The notes: a model not told the origin generated them from the sequence alone. A stretch of 64,000 nt of DNA from Bacteroidota bacterium (GCA_016712665.1 JADJQP010000002.1:186001-250000); one strand, 5' to 3'. Numbered from the stretch's first letter, positions 16,504 through 26,437 are shown. Numbers and translations: made by a program.

Positions 16504-18294
16504 ATGAAGAATATAAGAAACTTTTGCATCATAGCACATATCGATCATGGCAAAAGTACCTTAGCGGACCGTCTGCTTGAACATACTAAAACCATTACCG
16601 AACGGCAAATGACGAATCAGGTATTGGATGATATGGATTTGGAACGAGAAAAAGGAATTACTATTAAAAGTCATGCCATTCAAATCAACTATCCATATAA
16701 AGGAGAAGAGTATATTTTCAATTTAATTGATACACCGGGGCATGTTGACTTTAGCTATGAAGTAAGTCGCGCATTTGCTGCCTGCGAAGGGGCTCTTTTG
16801 TTGGTAGATGCCTCACAAGGAATTCAAGCACAAACTATTTCGAATCTATATCTGGCCATCGACAATAATCTAGAGATTATTCCTGTAATCAACAAAATTG
16901 ATATGGAAGGTGCCATGATACCGGAAGTGAAGGATCAAATTATTGAATTGATTGGCTGTAAGGAAGAGGATATTTTACTGGCTAGCGGAAAAAGTGGCAT
17001 TGGCATTGAAGAAATATTACACGCCATTATTGAAAGAATACCCGCTCCAAAAGGTGATTATGAGGCCCCACTGCAAGCATTGATTTTTGATAGTGTATTT
17101 AATAGTTTCAGAGGAATAATAGTATACTACCGCATTTTTAATGGCGTGTTGCGCAAAGGGGATAAAATTAAGTTTTCCAATACAGGACTTGAATATGAAG
17201 CTGATGAAGTAGGTATTTTAAAATTTGGATTGGAAGAAAAAAAAGAAGTAAAGGCCGGAGATGTAGGTTACATTATTACCGGAATTAAGGTTGCCAAAGA
17301 AGTAAAGGTCGGTGATACCATCACTAAAACAAACAACCCTTGCTTGGAATCGATTCACGGGTTTGAAGATGTGAAGCCCATGGTTTTTGCCGGAATTTAT
17401 CCTGTTGAGACCGATCAGTTTGAAGAATTGAGAGGCTGTATGGAAAAATTGCAACTCAATGATGCCTCCCTAACTTTTGAATTGGAAACTTCACAAGCTC
17501 TTGGATTTGGTTTTAGGTGTGGCTTCTTAGGATTACTCCATATGGAAATCATTCAGGAGCGACTTGAGAGGGAGTTTAATCAAATGGTTATTACCACAGT
17601 ACCCAATGTGAGTTTTAAAGCAACGACTACAAAGGGTGAGCTCATAGTAGTAAATAATCCGACAGAAATGCCCGACCCAAGTAGGCTCGAAAGCATTGAG
17701 GAACCATTTATTAAGGCGCAGATTATCACAAAACCCGAATATATTGGCAATATCATGACCTTATGCATTGGAAAGCGAGGTATGCTGATTAACCAAGGGT
17801 ACCTCACTCCCACCCGAGTAGAGTTAACTTTTGAAATGCCCTTAACTGAAATTGTATTTGATTTTTATGATAAGTTAAAAAGTCAGACACGCGGTTATGC
17901 CTCATTCGATTATCACCCCATTGATATGCGCCCCAGTGATATTGTAAAAATGGATATTTTACTAAATGGAGATAAAGTAGATGCCTTGAGCGCATTAATT
18001 CATCGAGGTCGCGCACAAGAATTTGGTCGCAAACTTTGCGAAAAATTAAAGGAATTATTACCTCGTCAACAGTTTCAAATTGCCATACAAGCTGCCATTG
18101 GCGCCAAGGTCGTTTCGCGCGAAACCATTAGTGCCATGCGAAAAGATGTTACCGCAAAATGTTATGGTGGTGATATTAGCCGGAAGCGTAAACTTCTTGA
18201 TAAACAAAAAGAAGGAAAGAAACGAATGCGTCAAATTGGAAATGTAGAAGTTCCGCAAGAAGCCTTTTTAGCGGTATTGAAATTAGACGATTAA
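16504..18294 (+). CDS. lepA: Translation elongation factor 4 (LepA)
   Basis: Ribosome-associated GTPase of 596 aa, the standard length. The GTPase domain shows AHIDHGKST (P-loop), DDMDLEREKGITIKSHA (switch I region), DTPGHVDF (switch II) and NKID. The family-specific C-terminal region is present, with GFRCGFLGLLHMEI, LTEIVFDFYDKLKS and GGDISRKRKLL. LepA/EF4 is associated with translation under stress and with ribosome assembly. The start is ATG at 16504 (MKNIRNFCII), because family members start a few residues before the P-loop and a -7 element sits directly upstream. It is unbroken, in contrast to many neighbours. Confidence 0.97.
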   Translation: MKNIRNFCIIAHIDHGKSTLADRLLEHTKTITERQMTNQVLDDMDLEREKGITIKSHAIQINYPYKGEEYIFNLIDTPGHVDFSYEVSRAFAACEGALLLVDASQGIQAQTISNLYLAIDNNLEIIPVINKIDMEGAMIPEVKDQIIELIGCKEEDILLASGKSGIGIEEILHAIIERIPAPKGDYEAPLQALIFDSVFNSFRGIIVYYRIFNGVLRKGDKIKFSNTGLEYEADEVGILKFGLEEKKEVKAGDVGYIITGIKVAKEVKVGDTITKTNNPCLESIHGFEDVKPMVFAGIYPVETDQFEELRGCMEKLQLNDASLTFELETSQALGFGFRCGFLGLLHMEIIQERLEREFNQMVITTVPNVSFKATTTKGELIVVNNPTEMPDPSRLESIEEPFIKAQIITKPEYIGNIMTLCIGKRGMLINQGYLTPTRVELTFEMPLTEIVFDFYDKLKSQTRGYASFDYHPIDMRPSDIVKMDILLNGDKVDALSALIHRGRAQEFGRKLCEKLKELLPRQQFQIAIQAAIGAKVVSRETISAMRKDVTAKCYGGDISRKRKLLDKQKEGKKRMRQIGNVEVPQEAFLAVLKLDD

Positions 18295-18409
18295 GAACCT
18301 TCTTTTATAAAACAGACTCTATTTCAGGACCTGCCTCCTTTGCTTGTAAGCCAAGTGTAAAAGAAATGTAAATAAATATTGTATTCAGATATAACATCAT
18401 ACTTTCATC

Positions 18410-18417
18410 TATATTCG
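18410..18417 (+). promoter_or_regulatory. Candidate -7 element of EGF-like lipoprotein gene
   Basis: TATATTCG, one base off the TAnnTTTG consensus, ends 34 bp before the ATG at 18452. No convincing -33 box was found. Confidence 0.35.
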
Positions 18418-18451
18418 CAACATAAATATTAAAACTCAAAAAAATAAAAAC

Positions 18452-18952
18452 ATGAAAAACCTGAAATCTCTATTTTTAGCCTCTTTCCTTACTGTAGGAA
18501 TTTTTTCGACAACATTATTTGTTTCTTGTAATGGTGACAAATGTAAAGATGTTGTGTGCAACAATGGTGGTACCTGTAATGAATCAGATGGTAGTTGCAA
18601 TTGCGCCGTTGGATTTGAAGGTGAAAACTGTGATACTGAATCTAGAACAAAATTGTTTGGTAATTTTATCCTAAGTGGTACAGATAGTGATGGCGATACC
18701 TATACAAATTTAATATCTTCCATTGCAACATCTGCCGTAGCAAAGAATAAATTTATTTTTAACATTGGTGGTGTTTTTGTACTAACTTGTACCATGACTT
18801 CCTCTTCTTCTTTTACAATCGACAATGCAACTATTGCTGGTTTTACATATAGCGGAAATGGAACCTTTGTAGGAACCACCGTTTCTATTTCATTAACTGA
18901 AACTGATGGAATTGACACCATTATTTATACATTAAGTGGCAATAAGCAATAA
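18452..18952 (+). CDS. Lipoprotein with a single EGF-like domain
   Basis: 166 aa. The N-terminus has a lipoprotein signal ending LFVSC (Cys about residue 26). It is followed immediately by a cysteine-rich module of about 36 residues: CKDVVCNNGGTC, then NCAVGFEGENC. The six-cysteine spacing and the final G-x-x-G-x-x-C are those of an EGF/laminin-type domain. The remaining ~110 residues are Thr/Ser-rich beta-strand sequence without a recognised family. It is presumably anchored in the outer membrane with the EGF module near the lipid. EGF-like modules are rare in bacteria but recur in Bacteroidota surface proteins. It is flanked by its own promoter and terminator; role unknown. Confidence 0.85.
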   Translation: MKNLKSLFLASFLTVGIFSTTLFVSCNGDKCKDVVCNNGGTCNESDGSCNCAVGFEGENCDTESRTKLFGNFILSGTDSDGDTYTNLISSIATSAVAKNKFIFNIGGVFVLTCTMTSSSSFTIDNATIAGFTYSGNGTFVGTTVSISLTETDGIDTIIYTLSGNKQ

Positions 18953-18980
18953 TAGTAATAAGTAACACATTTATGAAGGG

Positions 18981-19009
18981 GCTGCAACAGAAAGTTGCAG
19001 CTTTTTTTT
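18981..19009 (+). terminator. Rho-independent terminator
   Basis: GCTGCAAC (18981-18988) pairs perfectly with GTTGCAGC (18994-19001) over a 5-nt loop, followed by eight T. It closes the EGF-like lipoprotein gene. Confidence 0.93.
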
Positions 19010-19622
19010 GTACTATTACGCCCTTGTAAAATGATTACAGGCTGCCAACTTGTTTGGTGATAAATCATCCTCTACTAGCACCATAAATCGCAAAGATTCT
19101 TGAATGTTTCAATCCTGTGATAGCCACATACCTAATACCTAATCAATATTGCCTGATTTCTATTGCACCTTCAAAAACAAATAATGACAACCCATAAAAT
19201 GTCAGTAAGTTCTGTTCAGCTACTACTTACCTAAAATGGACTTTTGTCCACTATATAATCTTCAATATACTTGAGCTCTTCCAAAATTCGAATGAAAACC
19301 AGCTTAAAAATCAATCTTCTTTTCTTAGTATCTCATAACACTAATTTTGGCTAACGATTGCCACATTCAATGGAGAAGTCATACCTGAATTTTTTGTAGT
19401 TCGGTGCAATGTAGTAAAAGGGGAAAACCTTTGTTCTATTTAAAAAGTTACCAAATTAAAAAGTTGCAATTTCTCATTCTATGAAATAAATCACAACAAA
19501 GTCAAGTTGTGGTTCTAATTCTTCACGGAAGTAACTACCAAAACGATTTATGTTTGTATGCATTCAATAAGCAAAACATATCGTTGTACACTTATTCAGG
19601 ATTGAAAAACAAAAAATATCGC
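19010..19622. other. Gene-poor intergenic region
   Basis: About 610 bp with no coding frame of note on either strand, no recognisable RNA gene, no strong hairpin and no repeat that I can see. It lies between two convergent terminators. It could be the decayed remnant of a gene, but I recognise no protein fragment in any frame. Confidence 0.5.
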
Positions 19623-19659
19623 AAAAAAAGGGCCATTCTAATTTGAATAGAATAGCCCC
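19623..19659 (-). terminator. Terminator of the small lipoprotein genes
   Basis: On the minus strand GGGGCTATTCTA pairs, with one imperfection, with TAGAATGGCCC across a 7-nt loop, followed by seven T. It lies 25 bp past the stop at 19684. Confidence 0.85.
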
Positions 19660-19683
19660 CTCAATTATTGATACGCTAAGAAA

Positions 19684-20172
19684 TTACTTATTTTGATCAC
19701 TAAGTGATTTAAGTCCCCCCTTCTTTTTGGTTTCTTCTGCATCTTTGGCCTTGCTTTGGTCACTAAGTCCCTTTAATCCTCTCTTATCTGGATCTTGATC
19801 CTTCTTTGCCTGATCTGATAATGATTTTAGCCCCTTTGGCTTCTCCTTAACAGGTTCTGTTTTCACAGGCTCCACTACTTTTGGAGTCGGTGCCTTTGGT
19901 GGTGCTGGCGACTTAGGAGGTGCCGGAGCTTTAGGTGGCGCTGGAGCAGCTGCCTTTTTACCTAATTTTACCAAAATACTATCTTTTTTTAATTGCGCTG
20001 CATTCATAATTTGCGCATCGCAATCTGCTTTCATTTTATCGGTTGCATCTTTCACTTTTGCTTCCACCTGAGCGTCTAATTCAGCTTGTGTGGGTCCTTG
20101 TGCTTCGGTATTGCAAGAGGCAAAAAGGATGCCTGCCAACGCCGGTACTATTATATATTTTAAACTTTTCAT
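19684..20172 (-). CDS. Pro/Lys-rich lipoprotein with three GLK(S/G)LSDQ repeats
   Basis: 162 aa of unknown function. Lipoprotein signal ends GILFASC (Cys20). Residues ~28-68 form a charged helical segment with a second cysteine (KADCDAQIMNAAQ). Residues ~74-98 are a Pro/Ala/Lys linker of repeated APPK units. The C-terminus carries three copies of an octapeptide: GLKSLSDQ (114-121), GLKGLSDQ (132-139) and GLKSLSDQ (153-160), separated by lysine/aspartate-rich spacers. It resembles an outer-membrane lipoprotein that reaches across the periplasm, with the Pro-rich part as a stiff linker. The next gene upstream (same strand) is a shorter relative: both share AK(V/I), a central (D/E)C(D/E) and KxDS(I/L). 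Confidence 0.8.
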   Translation of the reverse strand: MKSLKYIIVPALAGILFASCNTEAQGPTQAELDAQVEAKVKDATDKMKADCDAQIMNAAQLKKDSILVKLGKKAAAPAPPKAPAPPKSPAPPKAPTPKVVEPVKTEPVKEKPKGLKSLSDQAKKDQDPDKRGLKGLSDQSKAKDAEETKKKGGLKSLSDQNK

Positions 20173-20199
20173 TTTCTTTTTGAATTTTTAGGTTAATAA

Positions 20200-20440
20200 T
20201 TACTGTGCTGCATTAGCCATTTGGGTTTGCGTTTACTAAAGAATCGGTTTTAAATTTCACCTCTGTTGCCATACGTGTTTCACATTCAGTGATAGCAGTA
20301 GCTGTGGCTGCATCAATTTTTGCCGCTGCCAAAGAGTCAACCTTAGCTGCTACGGCTGCAGGATCCATGGGCTTTTGGCCACATGATTGTAAAATGGCAA
20401 GCAATGAGAGTGCCATTACGGATGATAAGACTTTTTTCAT
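20200..20440 (-). CDS. Small lipoprotein, relative of the neighbouring repeat lipoprotein
   Basis: About 80 aa. The start is the ATG at 20440 (MKKVLSSVMALSLLAILQSC, lipobox Cys20). An upstream in-frame ATG at 20488 would place a -7 element inside the gene. The mature part is an alanine-rich helix with one further cysteine (ITECETRMATEV) and KTDSLVNAN, alignable with the paralogue downstream. As read, the frame ends at 20213 (NPNG). Removing one base from the three-G run at 20223-20225 gives NANQMANAAQ and a stop at 20200, close to the MNAAQ of the paralogue, so I prefer that end. Function unknown; probably a periplasmic or outer-membrane helical lipoprotein. Confidence 0.7.
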
Positions 20441-20454
20441 TATATATTTTTTTT

Positions 20455-20462
20455 CAAAAGTA
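20455..20462 (-). promoter_or_regulatory. -7 element of the small lipoprotein pair
   Basis: Minus strand TACTTTTG, a match to TAnnTTTG, ends 14 bp before the ATG at 20440. A TTG about 23 bp further upstream could be the -33 box. Confidence 0.45.
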
Positions 20463-20643
20463 AACAAGTGCGCTAAATAATTAGGCAATATTTAGAGATG
20501 CTAACAAAATATTAAGTAATACCGCACTCAATATTGCATTCTATATCATTGCAACAAATTTCAGAATGAATAGTTGTTATGTTATCGAATAAAAACTACA
20601 ACCCCTTTACCGGTTGTTTTCCTTCGACAAGCACTTACCAATA

Positions 20644-23600
20644 TTACAGTTTTGTCAACTTTATTTTCTCGCTCTGTACTCCGTCATGTAACTCGAGAAG
20701 ATAATAACCGGAAGGGTATTCTGCAATATCAATAGCCGCCTTTGTTTGACCAGCTTTTGCATCGATGCTTACATTCTTGATCACCTGTCCTGCCACATTG
20801 TATATTACATATTGAATGGTTTTTTTGAAACCGGTTTCAAACTCTAAAATATAATTGCCATCCGAAGGATTTGGGTAAATCTTATAGGGATTCATCTGTA
20901 CTAAACCAGTAGTCAATGGTGTGGCGTTCTTCATCTCAAGATTAATATTATCAATGTACAGATTGTTGCCCATTTTGTTACTTCCTCTAAAGCGAACAAA
21001 AACTTTTTGACCCTTATAAGCGCTAAGATCTACCTGATCTTTTCGCCATTGGCTTGGCATCTGTGGCGAAAATATGGTGTTCATCATACCAACGGTTGCT
21101 AAATCAACACCCCATTTTTTGTAATTTAATGGACTGTAATTATCGTTGCAATTTGGAGAAACCCACATACTTAAGGTATCTAACTCTAATGGGCCATATG
21201 CATGTGCCAAATCAAAACGAAGCAACACCGAATCCATGGTAACATTGGTTAAATCAAACATGGGTGTTTCTAAATCATCCACAGCATTTTTTGTTTGGTA
21301 GTTAAAAAAGTCCATATAGGCGGCATGCGTATTTCCGGTATTGGCTCCTGAAATACAGAATATTTTTTGCCATTTAACACTGGCATCATAATCAAATACT
21401 TTCCAACCTACCGGGGGAAATATAGGACCTTCAAAATCTTGAACCATAGCAGGAGGTGCGAATACAGTTGGCGCCTGCACAATAGCGGTGGCCATGGTAG
21501 TGTCATTGCTATTGTCTACATCGGCACCAGTATGCACCCATGTTTTAATAGAATAGGTACCAGCATTCAACATATTAACAGTGGTTGTAAAGGTGTAAAT
21601 AATGGAATCACCAATGAGAAACAAACCGGGAATAAACTCACTAACAATAGGACCTGCATTCACTTGATAATAAATGGGAAGATTGAAAATATTTCGTAAG
21701 CCAATATTTCGGACTTTTACCTGCACAGGTACATTGCCATTTGAAGCGCAACTATAAACATCCGTAAACGGCAAAATAGTTTCTACATTATACGCGTCGT
21801 CCAGACAATTGATATCACCGGGCAGTTTTCTGTACGCAATTGATTTGCGACCATTTGCGCCATTAGTGGTTTCGAGTGCAGCTACTGCAAAATAAAATGT
21901 ATCAGTAGTATTTACTCCAGTGGTTACATAAAAATCAGTGGTGGTAGAAGTTCCAATTTCTTCCATATACTTCGGACCTAATTGATAAATTTTGTATCCG
22001 GTAGCATTGGGCGTAGCATTCCACAACAAATGAAACGTTGTACCACAAGCAGTATCAATCCATAATCCGGTTGGCACACCTATTACCGAAAATAAAGTAT
22101 CGCTCATGTCGCTAAAGGCACCTCTACTGATTCTCATTTTCATTTGACCTGTATTCAAATTGGCAGGTGGGGTCCAATCATAATATCTTCTGTCTCCGGG
22201 AATATTACCTGAAAGTAAATTCCAACTAGCACCAGCGTCTGAAGAATATTCAAGGGAAAACGTTCCTAAGTTATTTCCGTAGGCGTCCCAACGAATACGC
22301 TCTGCATACCCATTAGCAAAGGACTCACCACCCCTGCGGATAGGTTAGCGTTAAACTATCACTGATAAATTCATAAACCAATACAAAAGTTTGAGGTCCT
22401 TGCGGCACATCAACACCTGAAACATTTATGACGTAGTTTCCGCTAATGAGTGAATCAATAGTAACTTGTTCGACATTGTTCAATGAGTCTTTTGCTCTTA
22501 CTGCCAAGGCGCTAAGGGCAGCCACATTGGGAGCATTATTAAGTACCCAAGGTCTGAATGAATTCAAATTTGGATCAATCACTGCAATATCCAAATTATT
22601 TACCAATACAATGGAGTTGGCTGGATTGCCGGTAATATCATGCCAATAGAGCATTACTTTCAATTGTTTGGTTCCAACCGGTACATTAATATTGAAGGTT
22701 TTTTGAGCGCCATTGTCAACACTATCAATCATAAATTGATTGGCATTCATCACTTTAAAGGCACGGCGGGCATTGATACGACCAAATCCGTAAATAAAGT
22801 CGGGCCCTCTATTACCAAGGTCATCAGCAGTGTTTAATGCCAAACATTTCATTAATGCACTATTTGGATCTGCCCCTGCATGCGTTTCTTTGTATGCTTG
22901 CCAAAGGGTTGCCAGGGTTCCTGAAACTGCAGGACAAGCCATTGAGGTGCCGGTGAAATTATCATAGGTATCATCAGGTTGTGTTGAATTAACACTGGTT
23001 CCTACTGCCACGATATCGGGCTTAATTCTACCGTCTTCAGACGGGCCCCTACTCGATGATCCAGCAATATCATCATCCTTCTCTACATTTCCCACTGCAA
23101 TGACATTTTTTCCGGCTTTATAACCACCGGTAATGGTATAATACCCCTGAGGTACACCGCCACAGGCTCCACCACCGCTATTGCCGGATGAATGCACACT
23201 CATTAATGAGTATTTAGAATTAATCAAATTATCAGCATTTACAGCACTGTTATTATAACCATCGTTACATCCTTGTCCTAATGAATTGGATGTGATCCGA
23301 ACACCCATTGTATTGTAGTGGGTTGGTGCATTGCTTAGGTTTTGATAATCGTCATAAATATGTAAATCGGCGCCTTTCCCATTTCCTTTCATTACCGGAT
23401 CCATATTGCCGGCCCCGGCTACTATTCCTGCTACATGGTCGCAGTGGGTGCCACCCATACCCATATTAATAGGGTGAAAAAACAAACGTCCTCTAAAATC
23501 GATATGAGGACCGATACCACCATCGTCGCCAACGGCTACGGAGATACCGGTACCATCGTAATGCAGACCTGTGGCAAAATCTGCATCCATTGTATTGGCG

Positions 23601-24243
23601 CGATGATCTGTTCGTCCGCGGTCGTTTTCTAAAACACCTGGTGCATCAGTAGCCAGCACCAATTTCACCCAAGGAAATTTTGCAATTTCAGTGATTTGGT
23701 TTTCTTTAATTTGAAGTTTTGCTGTTGTGGCATTTTGCCAATCAATCAGTCGAAGTTGATTTATGGAAAGTTCCTTTTCAATGGTTTCTTTAGAAATATT
23801 GGAATAGGTATATATCAAAATTTCCACCTCATTATTGGGTTTTTGTATCCAACAGGGTAAGGGACGATCTAGTAGCTGTTTTGGCAATTTGTACTTGGCC
23901 TCATAAGGTAGCACGCTTCTAATGCCATATTGACTCAATGAATTTACATTTATATTGGAGGAATGGCAGCGATAAAAGCCCAACGGGGTATATAGTCGAA
24001 AAATTGAATACCAGTCTCCTGGCTAATTTTTATCCGTTCATTTTGAGAAGTTGACTTGGTAAATTGAGCAATGCAGTAGGTCATATTCCCGTATTCTTGT
24101 GCGTTCCAAAGCGCAAAATTATCAATACGTCCCACATTATTAACTGGCAATAGCTCACCGGATTTTAAGAAAATTTTTTGGGCTTGCGCACCGAAACTAA
24201 AGGCACCGAGTACTAGAAGTAATAGTTTTTTCATTAAATTCAT
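20644..24243 (-). CDS. Subtilisin-like S8 peptidase with T9SS sorting domain, two frameshifts
   Basis: Secreted serine protease of about 1,200 aa. Signal peptide MNLMKKLLLLVLGAFSF...QAQ and an N-terminal prodomain-like segment are followed by the S8 catalytic domain with Asp in VAVGDDGG, His in GTHCDHVAGIVAG, the oxyanion region SSGNSGGG and Ser in GTSMACPAVSG. Then come beta-sandwich/Fn3-like modules, a choice-of-anchor-like segment and a type A sorting domain (YKIYPNPSDGNYILEF ... YPSGYYLLEL). The frame breaks twice. At 23955-23956 one base is missing (restored IAAIPPNINVNSLSQ). In the C4 run at 22331-22334 there is one base too many (restored TYPQGGESFANGYAERI). The start is ATG 24243; the frame continues to 24300, but the signal peptide fits only from here. 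Confidence 0.85.
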
Positions 24244-24376
24244 TTTAGAAACGTTTAAAATTAATTGAATAATTGCAAATAATAAAATTTGTCCCACCAA
24301 AAGACCATGAAAATCAGTAAACAGTTGGTTTTACAGGACTAAAATCGAACAAAAAGAGTTCAAACCAATGGTGGTT

Positions 24377-24628
24377 TTACTTCTTGAGGTCTTTTTGAAC
24401 GGGCGCAGGCCTAGGACCTCTCTTATAGGTAACCAAGCCATTTAAAAAATTCCGCAAAATTTGATCGCCGGCCTCCACATAATTGGGATGGTCGTCTTCA
24501 CGAAACAAATCGCCCAAAGCTCCTTTTGAAATATGAAAGTTTTCTAAAGCCAATATCTTTAGGATATCTTCATTTGTGAGTGATAAGGCCACTCGAAGTT
24601 TTTTCAAAATGTCATTATTTGTAAGCAT
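24377..24628 (-). CDS. DUF1456 (YehS-like) protein, single-module form
   Basis: 83 aa, cytoplasmic. Sequence NNDILKKLRVALSLTNEDIL, then LENFHISKGALGDLFREDDHPNYV, then LRNFLNGLVTYKRG matches one copy of the DUF1456 module. The enterobacterial YehS protein carries two tandem copies; only one is present here. A short Pro/Lys tail follows. Function is uncharacterised. It is divergent from the GreA-like gene and lies close after the start of the subtilase gene on the same strand. Confidence 0.85.
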   Translation of the reverse strand: MLTNNDILKKLRVALSLTNEDILKILALENFHISKGALGDLFREDDHPNYVEAGDQILRNFLNGLVTYKRGPRPAPVQKDLKK

Positions 24629-24803
24629 CTACGGTGTATTTGAGAGCGAAGGTACTTAATATTTCCCTTTTGATATGCGACCCAACTAGTTGCCCAAAGC
24701 AATATCGAGCACATTCAAATTGTTAATCCACCTTATACCAAATCCAAATAAGAAGTAACTTTGAGGAATGGGTCATGCTGTTGAACATTCCCAATCATAT
24801 AAA

Positions 24804-25253
24804 ATGATACATAAAAAAGAAGTATACAGTCTATTTCTGCAGCAATTGGATGAAAAAATACATATTTTTCAGTCAAACATGGATGATTTAAGTCATTCCA
24901 TTATGAATGAAACCAAAAGTACAGCAGGCGATAAGCATGAAACGGCATTAGCCATGCTGCAACGTGAGCAAAGTCATGTTTCAAAACAGTTACAACTAGT
25001 AATCGCGCAAAAAAAAGTGCTCACTCAATTGGCACTTTATCAACAAGGCGAATGGATTACAAGAGGATCTCTTGTAAAAACAAGCATGGGCTATTTTTAT
25101 GTAGGTGTGGCTATGCCTAAAGTGACGATTGAAAGGGCGACTGTAATTGGAATCTCATCCGAATCACCATTGGGAATGGCGCTACTTGGCAAAAAAATAG
25201 GTGAACATATTATGGTGAACGGACAAAAGCATGCTATTGAAACAATTTGGTAA
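24804..25253 (+). CDS. GreA/GreB C-terminal-domain-like protein
   Basis: 149 aa. Residues ~1-75 form a predicted helical coil (LFLQQLDEKIHIFQSNMDDL, with ETKSTAGDKHETALAMLQRE). The C-terminal part ends in SPLGMALLGKKIGEHIMVNG, which matches the FKBP-like C-terminal domain of transcript-cleavage factors GreA/GreB (their SPLGxALLGKxxGD). It may therefore bind RNA polymerase, but it lacks a clear GreA N-terminal tip and its activity is unknown. Relatives in Bacteroidota databases often carry the name 3-oxoacyl-ACP synthase, which nothing in this sequence supports. I start at ATG 24804 (MIHKKEVYS) instead of 24768, judging by family N-termini. Confidence 0.8.
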   Translation: MIHKKEVYSLFLQQLDEKIHIFQSNMDDLSHSIMNETKSTAGDKHETALAMLQREQSHVSKQLQLVIAQKKVLTQLALYQQGEWITRGSLVKTSMGYFYVGVAMPKVTIERATVIGISSESPLGMALLGKKIGEHIMVNGQKHAIETIW

Positions 25254-25315
25254 TTGGGTAATTTTCTTTGGGGAACATTGGCTTTATTTGAATAAAAAGA
25301 TTGCTTTTTTGAACT

Positions 25316-25323
25316 TACATTTG
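25316..25323 (+). promoter_or_regulatory. -7 element of isoaspartyl peptidase gene
   Basis: TACATTTG, a perfect TAnnTTTG, ends 26 bp before the ATG at 25350. The nearest TTTG upstream (25287-25290) is 25 bp away, longer than usual. Confidence 0.5.
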
Positions 25324-25349
25324 TACCATCATTTAAATTACTATCAAGC

Positions 25350-26303
25350 ATGTCTACTTTCACATTGGCGATTCACGGCGGAGCCGGTACCATTTTAAAA
25401 TCGATGTTAACACCGGAATTGGAAGCAAAATACCTGCAAGGTTTGCAGGAAGCCCTTGATGCAGGTTATCAAATTTTAGAACAAGAAGGCACCGCTTTAA
25501 ATGCTGTTGAAGCCGCCATTGTTTGTTTAGAAAACAATGAACTATTTAATGCAGGAAGAGGCTCCGTTTTTACAAAAAAAGGAATCAATGAAATGGACGC
25601 TGCCATTATGGACGGCAATACCTTGGATGGTGGTGCTGTGGCCGGCGTTCGAAACGTAAAGAATCCGATTACCTTATCAAAAGAAATCATGCTACATTCC
25701 GGTCATGTAATGTTGAGTGGAAACGGTGCCAAAGAATTTGCCTTGAATAGAGGATTGGAACTGGCACCCGACGAATACTTTTTTACCAATTACCGCTACG
25801 ACCAATGGATTGAAATAAGGGATAGCGATTTTTACCAATTAGATCATAAAGAAGATAATTTGAAAGGGATGCCTCATGAAGAAAAAAAATTTGGAACGGT
25901 TGGCGCAGTGGCTGTTGATTGCAATGGACATATAGCTGCAGGTACCTCCACAGGTGGCATGACTAACAAACGGTATGGAAGAATCGGTGATAGTCCAATA
26001 TTGGGTGCAGGCACCTATGCAAACGATGCAACCTGCGGTATCAGTTGCACTGGTCATGGAGAATACTTTATGCGGGCTGTTGTTGCGTATGACATTTCCT
26101 GCCTAATGGAATACAAAGGGTTAAGCCTCCACGATGCCTGTCATCATGTAGTGAAAGAAAAACTGGTAAAAATGGGCGGTGAAGGGGGATTAATTGCTGT
26201 GGACAAATTCGGAAATTACGACTTATGCTATAATAGCCAGGGGATGTATCGAGGCGTCAAATCAGCAAAAGGTATCAACCAAGTGGCCATCTATAAAGAT
26301 TAA
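25350..26303 (+). CDS. iaaA: Isoaspartyl peptidase / L-asparaginase (Ntn hydrolase)
   Basis: Plant-type asparaginase of 317 aa that removes isoaspartyl residues from peptides and hydrolyses asparagine. It is made as a precursor that self-cleaves to release an N-terminal threonine. The expected cleavage and nucleophile site is visible at KKFGTVGAVAVDCNG (the Thr after Gly, about residue 188). The substrate-binding loops GTSTGGMTNKRYGRIGD and GISCTGHGEYF are both present. The N-terminal FTLAIHGGAGTI is typical. No signal peptide, so cytoplasmic. It follows the GreA-like gene after 96 bp with its own promoter element. Confidence 0.95.
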   Translation: MSTFTLAIHGGAGTILKSMLTPELEAKYLQGLQEALDAGYQILEQEGTALNAVEAAIVCLENNELFNAGRGSVFTKKGINEMDAAIMDGNTLDGGAVAGVRNVKNPITLSKEIMLHSGHVMLSGNGAKEFALNRGLELAPDEYFFTNYRYDQWIEIRDSDFYQLDHKEDNLKGMPHEEKKFGTVGAVAVDCNGHIAAGTSTGGMTNKRYGRIGDSPILGAGTYANDATCGISCTGHGEYFMRAVVAYDISCLMEYKGLSLHDACHHVVKEKLVKMGGEGGLIAVDKFGNYDLCYNSQGMYRGVKSAKGINQVAIYKD

Positions 26304-26437
26304 CAGGAATGTCTGGTCAAAAAGGCTGCACTATTTTGGAAACCGAATCCTTGATTTCCGGTATCTCATTTATTTTTTTATTGAAATCTTTACAAAAAAT
26401 TAAAACCGAAATTCAAACAAATAGCAATAAGGAATAT

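Noticed and set aside
16229..16507. Plus-strand frame spanning the DUF3276 end and the lepA start
   Set aside because: It overlaps DUF3276 in another frame, crosses a strong terminator and has no family feature.
24804..25253. 3-oxoacyl-ACP synthase
   Set aside because: No thiolase fold motif or Cys-His-His triad and far too short; the GreA-like C-terminal motif explains the sequence.
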